A stretch of DNA of 64,000 bases from assembly GCA_001510575.1 (NCBI GenBank), contig LNGK01000008.1, positions 3,126,687 through 3,190,686 of the forward strand. Direction: 5' to 3'. Below are positions 12,133 to 22,836 of this stretch, piece by piece (position 1 is the stretch's first letter; the number at the start of each line of letters is the position of its first letter). The notes beneath the pieces were generated by a model, which was not told where the DNA came from, ran no database searches, and saw only the letters and a program-made list of their open reading frames with translations. The DNA is from Knoxdaviesia capensis (taxonomy: Eukaryota; Ascomycota; Sordariomycetes; Microascales; Gondwanamycetaceae). A program made the position numbers and the translations under genes.

Positions 12133-14157
12133 TTTTTTCTCCTGTCGAAATCGAAGGTGAAGGAAGTTATCGTATTGGCGGAGACTGAAAGTACTTGTTC
12201 CGACGAGGACGAGAGAGAGGAACTGGATTTTTATAGCCACAACCCCAAATGCCGAAACGCTCTGACGAGGGGTATCTGAATCCTTTATACAACCTGGCTT
12301 TTTCTCTGCGGCCCCTAAATTGATTTCAAAGGAACTCCCTCCCGAACGTGCTTCCTTCACTGGGGTCCTGAACCCCCCACCTTTCTCCACATCGGTAGAT
12401 TGGAATAAAAAAAGCACTGAAAATGAAACTTTCTGCGCGCTGAGCTGGGAAGTCTATATATTTTTGGCTGGAGGCAGCTCATCCCGGCAGTTCATGGATC
12501 TGGAAACCCTCTCAACCCGCCTCCTTTTGCTCGCTGCTGGCTGAGGCGGACAGAGTTTGAGAGGTACTTGGATTCGTGCTATTCCATGTGTATGCCTGGC
12601 GGCGTCGTATCAGGAAACACTGAAGCCCAAGCTTCTTCTGATATCACTGCCATGTTTATGCGATTGTGAATTTATCTCCGTGACCAAGAAACATGGTTCA
12701 GGTCATTGATGACCGGCGTGTAAGCCTCCTCCACTGTCTTCCTCGCCTCCTCCTTGATCTTCCCTGATAGAGTAGCTGTGGATATTTACACATATATCGC
12801 TGAGCCATTTGCACTTACTTACTTAGTCTGAGGACAAACCACATGCATCGAGCAGAATGTTTCATCTGTTGTACTTTCTAGAAGCTCTGGCCATGTCTTT
12901 CTAGTACACTAACGGGCTATTTGAAAGCTTAGCATCCCAAACTTGCAGGGCCCTTGTCAACCCTGCATCTTCGTTCATCCGTACGTATCTGTATCCAATG
13001 AGGGAGATCTTGATGGGATAGATTCCGTCCTATGAATACTAGGTATATACAGTATATACTGTACATAGATACGTTCCTCAGGAGAGAACACATGTAATAA
13101 TGTGCTGTTTCGTCACAGGAATTCTATCGGCTCAAGGAAAGTAGTCAACCCCAACCCCCAGTGGATCTTGAAGAGACTCTCTACAGTATATAGGGTTTCG
13201 AAAACAGTATTACGTGAATGATAATCATTTGGATTCTCTCTGTAACCTTACGGAGAACCTTGAACTGGGAATTCTGGTGCTGACAATGTTGCTAAGAGTT
13301 TGCGTTCCCATTCGGCTGCGATCCGGAGGTGGCGAAGGCCCCAAAGAGATCTGCGAGCCTCAAGAGAAAATCGCGTGTGTTCAGGGGATAGTGCCATGGA
13401 TGAGAGCCTATGTGCTCTCTGAATTGCGGGGTCCTGCAGATCCGATTCCAGGGTCCTGCTGTGAGATGGCATCCACAAGACGGCTTCAACAGAAAGTGTT
13501 TGGATCATGACCGTGGCAGTGAACACTTCTGTTGTCAGGACAGGTTAACCCCACATCGCCAGCTGATTGTCCTCTCACCCCAGATTGGGGGTGAAGACTC
13601 ACACAGGCACTCGCTGGAGTTTTTGTAATCGTGATCATCTCACAGGTCATCTTTGATACTCTATCGAAGAGAAAGGGAACATGTATCATGGATAGACTAG
13701 AACACAAACTGTGTGTGTCACCCAGACCACCACTACCAGTTCAGTTCCATATGGTATCTTCGCCTTAGGCACGATCTGTGAAGAGAACTGCCATACCCTA
13801 AACCCTAGCGTGAAAAAATTCTTCCTGTGTTAAAAACTTTGAGATACAGCATATGAACCAATCACCACACGCTAATTAACATTACCAGGACCTATAAACG
13901 GAGTTCGGAGCCCACTACAGCAGGTACTAGTGCATGATAAGTCCGTGGCACCCTGCCATTTGAAAAAATGCCTGTACTTAAGAATTCATCGCTCACTTGG
14001 CCGAGTCCCCCACCTTTCTGAGAGTTGCGTGTGCCTCAGCCCAAGCCCAGAACCAGGGACACACCATTCCTATCGCCTTCATAGCTTCTTCTGGGATCTT
14101 GCCCCCTATTTGCCATTTTATATCTCGTGCCCAATCTGTTCTTGATGATCTTGGGCT

Positions 14158-14172
14158 GTCGGTCGCACCGAC
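14158..14172. promoter_or_regulatory. Inverted repeat GTCGGT-N3-ACCGAC
   Basis: A perfect 6-bp inverted repeat about 700 bp upstream of the xanthine dehydrogenase ATG. It holds CGG-N5-CCG half-sites of the Zn2Cys6 binding type. The spacing is one base short of the N6 spacing known for UaY, so the binding factor is uncertain. Confidence 0.3.
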
Positions 14173-14231
14173 TTCGCCTTCTTCGTTCTTCGTTTCCCCG
14201 CTCTCAAAAAGGCGCCCCTCCCACTTTTGGC

Positions 14232-14243
14232 CTTATCTTATCA
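14232..14243. promoter_or_regulatory. Paired GATA sites (CTTATCTTATCA), distal copy
   Basis: Two overlapping HGATAR elements in reverse orientation, matching the binding site of GATA nitrogen regulators such as AreA. AreA is known to act on purine-catabolism genes in Aspergillus. The core CTTATCTTATC recurs exactly at 14771-14781, close to the ATG. Confidence 0.45.
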
Positions 14244-14564
14244 GGTCTCTCATGCTCTGACCGTGCCGCTATTCTCTATTAGAATCTCACCTCTCTCTTT
14301 TTTTCTCTATCTCACCCTTTTCCTTTCCTCTCTCAATTGAAATCTTCCCCTTTTTAACCTTCGTTTCCCTGTACAGTTGTGTTTCTGTAAACCTCAGTTC
14401 TGTTCATTCTATCTAATCTTCAAACCGTGCATCTGTCTCACTTTTTGGTCGGCCTTTCGCTTCCTCGCTCATTCTTCGCTGGCTCGCCCTCGCTTCCTTT
14501 CAGCTTATCTACCACCTTTCTTAACCTGATCCGCTATAGTGTGGGGTTCGCTATTCCGTTTCGG

Positions 14565-14578
14565 TCGGACGTCGCCGG
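14565..14578. promoter_or_regulatory. UaY-like site TCGG-N6-CCGG
   Basis: CGG-N6-CCG palindrome with flanking T, 292 bp upstream of the xanthine dehydrogenase start. The purine-pathway activator UaY of Aspergillus is known to bind TCGG-N6-CCGA. This site differs only in the last base. Position and target gene fit. Confidence 0.5.
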
Positions 14579-14730
14579 CCTCCACAGTTTTTTGCTCCCG
14601 ACATATATAAAGCGAGCCTTCCAACCCCAAGCTCGATATCTTCCAATCCTGACTGCGGGATTACTTTAATTTTCGTGGAAACCCTCTAAGGACCGTGTGC
14701 TTTCTTCTTAAGCACCGCTTTCCCATCTTC

Positions 14731-14767
<37 letters not shown>

Positions 14768-14768
14768 A
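14731..14768. repeat. (TGT)n microsatellite in the xanthine dehydrogenase leader
   Basis: About 12.5 perfect TGT units, ending roughly 100 bp before the ATG, probably within the 5' UTR. It is followed at once by the second CTTATCTTATC GATA pair (14771-14781). Repeat length is likely to vary between strains. Confidence 0.95.
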
Positions 14769-14770
14769 AT

Positions 14771-14781
14771 CTTATCTTATC
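14771..14781. promoter_or_regulatory. Paired GATA sites, proximal copy
   Basis: CTTATCTTATC, identical to the core of the distal pair at 14232. It lies about 90 bp before the start codon and may be in the transcribed leader. A further single TTATCT lies at 14505-14510. Confidence 0.4.
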
Positions 14782-14869
14782 GATTCGTCTCCACTCCGTT
14801 CCTTCCTCCTGCTCCTCCCGGCTCGAAATTCAAGCATCCTCTTCCACACCGGAGCCAGGTTCCCCAAAT

Positions 14870-17800
14870 ATGGCTCCTATCGCCGTGTCCCCCGAACGGC
14901 CTTCCGGCCCCGGTCTCACCTTCAACTCTGACTTTGACGATACTCTCCGTTTCTATCTCAACGGAACTCGTGTTGTTCTCGACGAAGTCGATCCCGAAAT
15001 TACTCTTCTCGAATACTTGAGAGGCATTGGCCTCACTGGTACCAAGCTGTATGTGTAAAATACCAAAGAGGATATATACAGACCCCTGTAGGACCTAGTC
15101 GTAGCTGTGATTTACCTGATTTACAGGATCAACTAACCCCTTTTCTCTTGTTCCAGAGGCTGCGCCGAAGGAGGCTGCGGAGCCTGCACGGTTGTGGTGT
15201 CCCAATTCAACCCCACCACGAAGAAAATATACCATGCCAGTGTCAACGCTTGCTTGGCTCCTCTTGTGAGTGTTGATGGCAAGCATGTCATCACCATCGA
15301 GGGTATTGGCAATGTTCAGAAGCCCCACCCTGTTCAAGAGCGAATTGCCAAGAGCAATGGCAGCCAGTGCGGTTTCTGTACTCCCGGAATTGCCATGAGT
15401 CTGTACGCCTTGATCCGAAACAACGATGCTCCTACCCCACACGATGTCGAAGAGGCCTTTGATGGAAATCTCTGTCGTTGCACAGGATACCGGCCGATTC
15501 TTGACGCCGCTCAGACCTTCTCAGTTGCGCCCGCAGGTTGCGGAAACTCCAAAGCAAATGGAGGCGCCGGCTGCTGCATGGAGTCCGGCAATGGCGGCGG
15601 TTGCTCAGGGGGGAAATTTGAGCAGGAGAACGGCGCCCCTATCAAGCGATTCGATCCTCCGGGTTTGATTCCCTACGACCCCGATACCGAACTCATCTTC
15701 CCTCCCGCCCTCAAGAATTACGCTCTCAAGCCGCTCGCCTTCGGAAACAAGCGCAAGAAGTGGTTCCGGCCTGTTACACTTGAGCAGCTATTGGAGATCA
15801 AGAATGTTTTCCCCGACGCCAAGATCATTGGAGGAAGCACTGAAACTCAGATCGAGATCAAGTTCAAGGCCCTCAAGTATCCCGTGTCGGTATACGTCGG
15901 CGACATTGCTGAGCTCCGCCAGTTCTCCTTCGAGGAGGATCACCTCGACATTGGTGGAAACGTTGTGCTGACAGATTTCGAGAATATCTGCAAAGATGCC
16001 ATTGCCCACTATGGAAGGGAGCGCGGCCAAGTGTTTGACGCCATCCACAAGCAGCTCAAGTTCTTTGCTGGTCGCCAGATTCGCAATGTCGGTACCCCTG
16101 CCGGTAACCTAGTGACAGCTTCTCCTATTTCTGACTTGAACCCCGTGCTCTGGGCTGCCAATGCCGTCCTGATTGCCAAGTCTCTCGGGAAAGAAATCGA
16201 GCTGCCGATGTCGAGCTTCTTCGTTGGTTACCGTCGGACTTCGCTGCCGGCTGATGCTGTTCTTGCTTCTATCCGTGTCCCCATCCTGGCCCCCACGGGA
16301 GAGTTTTTCCGTGCATACAAGCAGGCTAAGAGAAAGGATGACGATATTGCTATCGTCACCGGTGCTTTCCGAGTGCGCCTGGATGATGATGGAAACGTCA
16401 TCGACTCCAGTCTCATTTATGGAGGTATGGCTGCGACTACCACAGCAGCAAAGCTCACCACTGAATTCCTTGCTGGCCGCAAGTTCGCCGAACTCGAGAC
16501 ACTCGAAGGAGCTATGAATGCTTTGGGCAAGGACTTTGACCTTCAGTTCAGTGTTCCTGGTGGTATGGCCTCGTACCGCAAAGCCTTGGCTTCTGGGTTC
16601 TTCTACCGTTTCTACCACGATGTTATTGCTGCTCTTGACGCTGGCGTCAACCACCTTGACGCCGAGGCGGTGGAAGAGCTCGACCGCGAGATTTCCACCG
16701 GCACCCAGGACAAGGCCGCAGCGGTTGACTACGAGCAGGAGGTTCTTGGAAAGGCTAAGAACCACATGGCTGCTCTGAAGCAGACCACTGGCGAGGCCCA
16801 GTATCTTGACGATATCCCGAACATGAAGAATGAATTGCACGCTTGCTACGTGTTGTCGAAGAAGGCCCACGCCAAGATCATCTCGATTGACTACTCTGCT
16901 GCACTGGATATGCCTGGTGTGGTCGATTATGTTGACCGCCACGATATCTCCGAAAAGGCCAACAAGTGGGGTGCGGCCGTGTGGGACGAGGTGTTCTTTG
17001 CCGAAGATGAAGTTCACACCGTTGCGCAGCCAATTGCGCTGATTCTTGCTACTTCACAGCTTCGTGCTCAGGAGGCTGCCCGCGCGGTTACTGTCGTCTA
17101 CGAGGACCTCCCGGCCATCCTCAGCATTGAAGATGCTATTGAGCACAACAGCTTTCACCCCCTCAACCGCTACATTCGTAAGGGTGATTCCGAGGAGGCG
17201 TTCAAGAACTGTGACTATGTTTTCACGGGCACGGCGCGCATGGGTGGTCAGGAACATTTCTACCTGGAGACTCAGGCGTCCTTGGTGGTTCCCAAGCCTG
17301 AGGACGGAGAGCTTGAGATTTTTGCCAGCACTCAGAATGCCAACGAGACGTGAGTATTTCCCCCCTATATCCCCCTATTTTCTGAAATTTAATATAATAT
17401 AAGTGAAGTCGGTCCAGCTGAAAATGGGCCTGATTGCTAATTTGACATTAGACAACTCTTCGCTGCACACGTCACCGGAGTTCAAATCAACAAGGTGGTG
17501 GTCCGCGTCAAGAGACTAGGAGGTGGTTTTGGTGGTAAGGAGACTCGGTCTATCAGCTTGACATCGGCCCTGGCTGTGGCTGCTAAGAAGACAAAGCGGC
17601 CGGTCCGCTATATGCTGTCCCGAGAGGAGGACATGCAAATCTCGGGCCAGCGACACCCGTTCAGGGGCGACTGGAAGGTTGGCTTCAACAAGGACGGCAA
17701 GTTTATGGCGCTGGACGTTGATATCTACAACAATGCCGGCTGGACTGTCGATCTCAGCCAGTCTGTCGTTGAGCGTGCCATGACCCACGTTGACGGCTGT

Positions 17801-19207
17801 TATAATATCCCTCACGTTCACGTGCGCGGCCACATGTGCCGGACTAACACCATGTCCAACACGGCTTTCCGCGGCTTCGGTGGTCCGCAGGGCATGTTCA
17901 TCATTGAATCCATTATGGAGGAAGCTGCCAACCTGCTGAAGATCCCCGCGGAGAAGCTGCGTGAAATCAACTTCTATGCTCCGCTGGAGCTGACCCACTT
18001 CATGCAGCCTCTGACCGATTGGCACGTTCCGTTGATGTACGACCAGGTCATTGCGGAGTCGAACTACGAGGCCCGTCGCCAGGCCGTGACCGAGTTCAAC
18101 GCTGCGAACCGCTGGCGCAAGCGCGGTATGGCGTTGATTCCCACCAAATTTGGTATCTCGTTCACTGCACTCTGGCTCAACCAGGCCGGTGCGCTGGTGC
18201 ACATCTACCACGACGGCTCTGTGTTGGTTGCCCACGGCGGTATCGAGATGGGTCAGGGCCTGCACACCAAGATTTGCCAGATTGCAGCGCAGACCCTCGG
18301 CGTGCCTATTGAGAACGTGTTCATCTCCGAGACTGCCACCAACACCGTTCCCAACGGCTCGGCCACGGCCGCGTCGGCCTCATCAGATCTCAACGGCTAC
18401 GCTGTGTACAACGCCTGCATGCAGCTCAACGAGCGCTTGGCTCCGGTGCGCGAGGAGCTCGGCCCTGGTGCGTCGATGAAGGAGATTGCCACTAAGGCCT
18501 ACATGACGCGTGTCAACCTGTCGGCGCAGGGCTTCTACAAGACCCCGGAGATTGGCTATGTGTGGAATGAGAACCACGGCAAGATGTTCTTCTACTTCAC
18601 GCAAGGCGTGGCGGCGGCCGAGGTGGAAATCGACACGCTGACTGGCACATGGACGTGCATCCGCTCGGACATGAAGATGGACGTTGGCCGCACCATCAAC
18701 CCGTCCATCGACTACGGCCAGATCGAAGGCGCCTTTGTGCAGGGCGTCGGCCTGTTTACGATGGAGGAGTCGCTGTGGCTGCGCGGCGGGCCGATGGCCG
18801 GCGCGCTCTTCACGCGCGGCCCCGGTACCTACAAGATCCCCGGCTTCCGCGACATCCCGCAGACCATGAACGTCAGCCTGCTCAAGGGCGTCGAGTGGAA
18901 GGACCTACGCACCATCCAGCGCTCGCGCGGTGTCGGCGAGCCGCCGCTCTTCATGGGCAGCAGCATTTTCTTCGCTATTCGGGACGCTCTTACCGCGGCC
19001 CGCGCTGCGCACGGCGTGGTGCCCACCGTCCTCGAAGCCGTTGTCGATGAGGAGACCGGAAAGTCGGTTCACCCCTACGAGGGTCTCCTGAGCCTGCGCT
19101 CGCCGGCCACGCCCGAGCGCATCCGGCTTTCGTGCGAGGACCCGATTATGCGGGCCGCGCGGGTTGAGCCCAAGGAGGGCGAACAGAGCTTCTTTGTTGA
19201 GATTTAA
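14870..19207 (+). CDS. hxA: Xanthine dehydrogenase (purine hydroxylase I)
   Basis: Molybdenum-iron-FAD enzyme that converts hypoxanthine to xanthine and then urate in purine use. Three exons (14870-15048, 15157-17349, 17452-19207) encode 1375 residues, about the length of Aspergillus HxA. Domains run in order. The plant-type 2Fe-2S site is GCAEGGCGACTVV. The second 2Fe-2S domain has CGFCTPG and CRCTGYRPI. The FAD-binding region includes KIIGGSTETQIEIKF. The molybdopterin domains carry GGGFGGKE, FRGFGGPQ (the conserved Arg that binds purine) and the catalytic Glu in RGVGEPPLF. The cytosolic location is inferred from the family. The promoter carries GATA pairs and a UaY-like site, consistent with nitrogen control and induction by the pathway. 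The symbol follows the Aspergillus orthologue. Confidence 0.96.
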
Positions 19208-19668
19208 GCGGGTTGGTCTTTCTTGGGATTGGGGGAGTTCATCGTTCTTAGGGGCTTATACATATTCTTCTATACTCTTGTTTTCTATTTCAAGTTGCAC
19301 CAGTGCCTCCTTTGACCGCTTTTGAGTTTTTGCCCCCCTATTGGATATTTTCCTGTCAGAATGAAGACGTTCGTGATGATTGATGCCGCGTTTGTATGGT
19401 CCGTTTGCTAGCTAGTTTGGTATATCGGTTTCTGCTTATTTTGCCCGCTCCTCCCGCACAACTCCTGATGACTCCATACATACTCAAGATTTTATTTGAT
19501 TCACGCAAAAGACGAGTGAGGCCTGTGTAAGTGATTTTTTTCAATTCATAACTGAAACATACTGTAATAATAGTTGGACCTTGCACTAATGTAGCCGGCT
19601 TTCATACTTCATTCTTGCCCAGACGAGGCCTCTGTCCATCAGTTCTACACTCCATTCATTATCCATGC
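19208..19668. other. Convergent 3' region, xanthine dehydrogenase and small Tyr/Ser-rich gene
   Basis: 461 bp, T-rich after the xanthine dehydrogenase stop. It presumably holds both 3' UTRs. No gene seen. Confidence 0.6.
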
Positions 19669-20078
19669 TTATTTCTTGCTGCCCGAAGACGAGCCTCCAG
19701 AGGGAGGAGTGTAGGAGGAGTAGCCCGAACCACTGTTGTAGTAAGTGCTTCCATTGGGGTTGGAGTAGTAGTAAGAGCCGTTTCTAGAGGAAGGAGAGTC
19801 ATCCGGTTAGCATGTTGGCATACGAGAGGAGAAGAGAGAGCAGCATATAACATACGAGTTGGAGTAATGGTAGCTGTTGGAGTTGGAGGCACTGCTGCCA
19901 TAGTCACGAGAGCAGTAGTGGTTGCCCTGTAGAGACAAGAGTTAGACTTCACGATATTCTGAGAGACAGCTGACATTCGTTCGACATTGCAGAGAGTGCA
20001 ATGTGTTGTCGATGAGATTACGATACGTACCTGGCTGTTGGTGCCAGAGTTGTTGACAGAGTATCCGCGTCCAGACAT
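19669..20078 (-). CDS. Small Tyr/Ser/Asn/Gly-rich protein, function unknown
   Basis: Three exons (20078-20031, 19926-19856, 19783-19669) join in frame into 77 residues beginning MSGRGYSVNNSGTNSQ and ending SSSGSKK. After a GNHYCSRDYGSS segment the sequence is a low-complexity run built from Tyr, Ser, Asn and Gly (for example YYYSNPNGSTYYNSGSG). There is one Cys, no signal peptide, no membrane segment and no catalytic motif. Similar short proteins occur across filamentous ascomycetes in my memory, but I know no function. Precise GT-AG introns in a protein this small and a CT-rich leader argue that it is a real and probably well-expressed gene. Such composition is typical of intrinsically disordered, assembly-prone proteins; that is inference. 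Confidence 0.8.
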
Positions 20079-22836
20079 GGTGAATGAGAGATGGATTTGT
20101 AAAGAAGAAGATGTGGTGTGTGTGTGCTTTTGTGTGTTTGTATGTGGAGTGCTGGTGATAGGAAAATGGAGAGAGAAAAGGATCGAAGTCGGATTCCCAG
20201 GGGAGCGGGAGATGGCGTGAGACTTTATACCCGGAGAATAGCTTAACAGCTGCCATGCGAGTACTTTTTGGAAGGAAAGCTAATCTCCACCAGGTGAAAG
20301 CAGCTCCTTTCTCTGCTCAGATTACGTGTCATAACCGACGATTGAACCAAACACAATATATGCAAGCAGGACACACTCCGGTACCGACCTACTCATAACT
20401 CAGTGGTCGGGATATCCCCTGTTGCTTCCTTGTCCACACCACACACACCGAGAGGAACAGGGATACTGATAAAGGAAGCTTCTTGTCCAAGAATGGTATC
20501 ATTTATCCCTAGGTCTAACATGCAGTACTTGGGGGTAGTCACTGACGTCGTGTGAGACCCGTGATTCTCACAGATGCTGACGATAGAAACACTGGAAGTA
20601 CGAGAACTGCAAGCTTGAGCTACCAGATAAGATAGTGAGTGGCTCAAGAAAGACTTGACTGCTTGGTGGGGACTGGTTTCGGACGTACGTGCTTCGGGTC
20701 TAACCTTAAGTTCATTCAAGGGTTCAACCCTGGAAACCACTTTTTGTGTGAGAGTGGAATTGATTGGTGGATTCACTGAAGCTGCACTATGAACAGGGAT
20801 GATATTTTGAAAGGCAACATTGGGGATGGTACGGTACAGTCACTCAGGTCTTCTTGGGAGCCTCGGACATGTTCGGAACACACCTCGCTTTCGCGAACAA
20901 CGCTCGGCCCCAAGTTCATAGTGGGATCGAGATACTGATGTACCAAGTCCTCCAAAAAGACCGACAAGAAAGTTTCCGAGGACAAAGCTGTTCCGGTTCT
21001 TTCTCTTCATCGAGCAAGGCTCATGCCTTGTGACTTTGAGAGAGCACTCGTAGAGTGGGAATATTGAGCTTAGTTCGTCACTTTTTCTCATGATTGCAAG
21101 ACTCCGGGATGCACCCATGAGGCTCCAGACGCTCTTTTGAGACCCGGCTTAACATCACCGGCTGGGCGTTTTTCTTACTACGGAATTATGTGAGTCTGTA
21201 TCCCTGGGCAATCAGTTGTCATGTGTGCGCTTCTAATGTCTCTGTTGCTCAGTCCGCGGCTATACTGCCCCGAACGGACAACTTTATTGGTTTCTATTTT
21301 CATCCGCCTTATGTTTAAGTGCTGATTTTGCTTTATCCACACCTAGCCTACAAACGGGGCCGTTTGAGCGAATGAATCGCCGGCTATTTTTTGTCCTGAG
21401 CACCTGCATGACCGTGCCGAAGCCTGCTTATTAGATCGATTGCAACATGCCACCATTTCGCTCTACCGGATCCTTTTCCATACTCGCTCCCGGGTTTGTC
21501 CTACGTCGAAATGCATATTTCAAGACAAGCTAGGGGATGCAGAGGGCATATAAAGTTGGTGAACACTATATATAATTTAACGTCGAGTGTCAGAACTGAA
21601 AATTAACACCTCAAAACTTAGGCCAGCGGCCGCCGCGAATACCTGTAAAACGAGGGAAGTCTCTGAATTGGCACGTGCCTCAAAAATGCCACTCGGGCCT
21701 GCCCATAGATAGATAACCTCAGCTTTTGTCTGGGCCAATCTTCAGCCAAAAAAAATTTGTGCTCGTAGTAACCGTTCATGCATCCTTAATTTTTTCATTT
21801 TCTCCATCTTCTCTCCCTCCATCATTCCGAACTGTTCCGGCCCTCCATTGAAACGTCCTGCACTGCATCAAGCTCCCGGATTCCCCGTTCCGCCCAAAAA
21901 AATTCACCTGCCTCCGATTCCGAAAAATAAGTTACATTGGCCGAATTGTCTTTGTTAGGGTTGCCCATGTAGATATCCACCCCGGACATTTTTCACTCGA
22001 CAACTCTCCTCTATATTGGCAGGCTGCCTCTTCCCCCCCGAATCGTCGACCGTGACCTCATCGAACCTGATCATATCCATACATATAAGAAGACTTGCCC
22101 TGCTTCGGCTGTTTAATATACCTTTTGCTTCTTGCCCACCTCGTCCTGCCGCGTTCTCGGCCTGCGATGATCAATCGAGTTTCGCGCCTTGCGCAACATC
22201 AACATCCAATGGCGTCTAGATATCTCTAGGGTCTTTCTTTCTCTTTCCCGTCATTCTGTCTTGTCTTCTTTTCTTCTATATACTGCTACGGTCACGCTCC
22301 GTACCTATCACTTTCATTAACCTTCGCGGATCCCGTCCCGAACCAGGTTGTGGAGTGTGTGTCACGCAAGCCTGAGCACGTACAGGACCTGCCGAGAGAA
22401 AACCTTCAAGAGGCTAGAAACGCCGAGCTTCCCTGGCTGGAGAGCGTCCAAGATTGGCATTGAGAGAACGGATCTTGCTGAAGAAAGAAATCCTCTGCAA
22501 TTGGACGTGTGAGAGCAACTTTTGCTCTCCAAATTTCTCGGGGAACCTACGCGCTCGTTACACACACTACGCTTTCCTGCAGCACCAGACAATAGCGCCG
22601 TGCAGACCGCAACCCACACCTAATATACCCTCAAACGAGTTTTCGCAGACATACCCAATCGACACGAAGTTATCCGAATTGGAGACTGTCCGTCTCTTGC
22701 TCTTCCTCTCTTCCCTACGTTCGTCTCTTGAACAGGCGGTACCTCGAAGACCCTTTCTCCTCCCGGCTTCATACCCGCTGAATTCGTTGAACGCGTTGTC
22801 TTTCTTTTTCGAACCCCCGTTCTCTTCGCTATAGCT
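20079..22836. other. Divergent 2.7-kb region upstream of the AcuM-like regulator
   Basis: Contains the promoter of the small Tyr-rich gene (minus-strand CT tract about 20085-20220) and, from about 21780 onward, a C/T-rich tract that is probably promoter and long leader of the AcuM-like gene. Minus-strand ORFs between 20393 and 21118 have no recognisable features and no convincing splice structure. Confidence 0.5.

Larger units (their letters stand above)
12133..14869. other. Divergent promoter region between the aldehyde dehydrogenase and xanthine dehydrogenase genes
   Basis: 2.7 kb with no supportable gene. The right half (from about 14150) is C/T-rich and carries paired GATA sites, a UaY-like site and a GTT microsatellite, each listed separately. 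Around 13038-13070 there is an AT-rich palindromic stretch (tatatacagtatatactgta), and at 13795-13808 a telobox-like ACCCTAAACCCTAG. Confidence 0.55.

Noticed and set aside
20715..20735. GGTTCAACCCTGG as a tRNA B-box
   Set aside because: No A-box or acceptor stem at the right distance.
20393..21118. Minus-strand ORFs of 127, 92 and 70 codons as a possible gene
   Set aside because: No recognisable motif, no clean intron joining them, and composition is not distinct from other intergenic ORFs.
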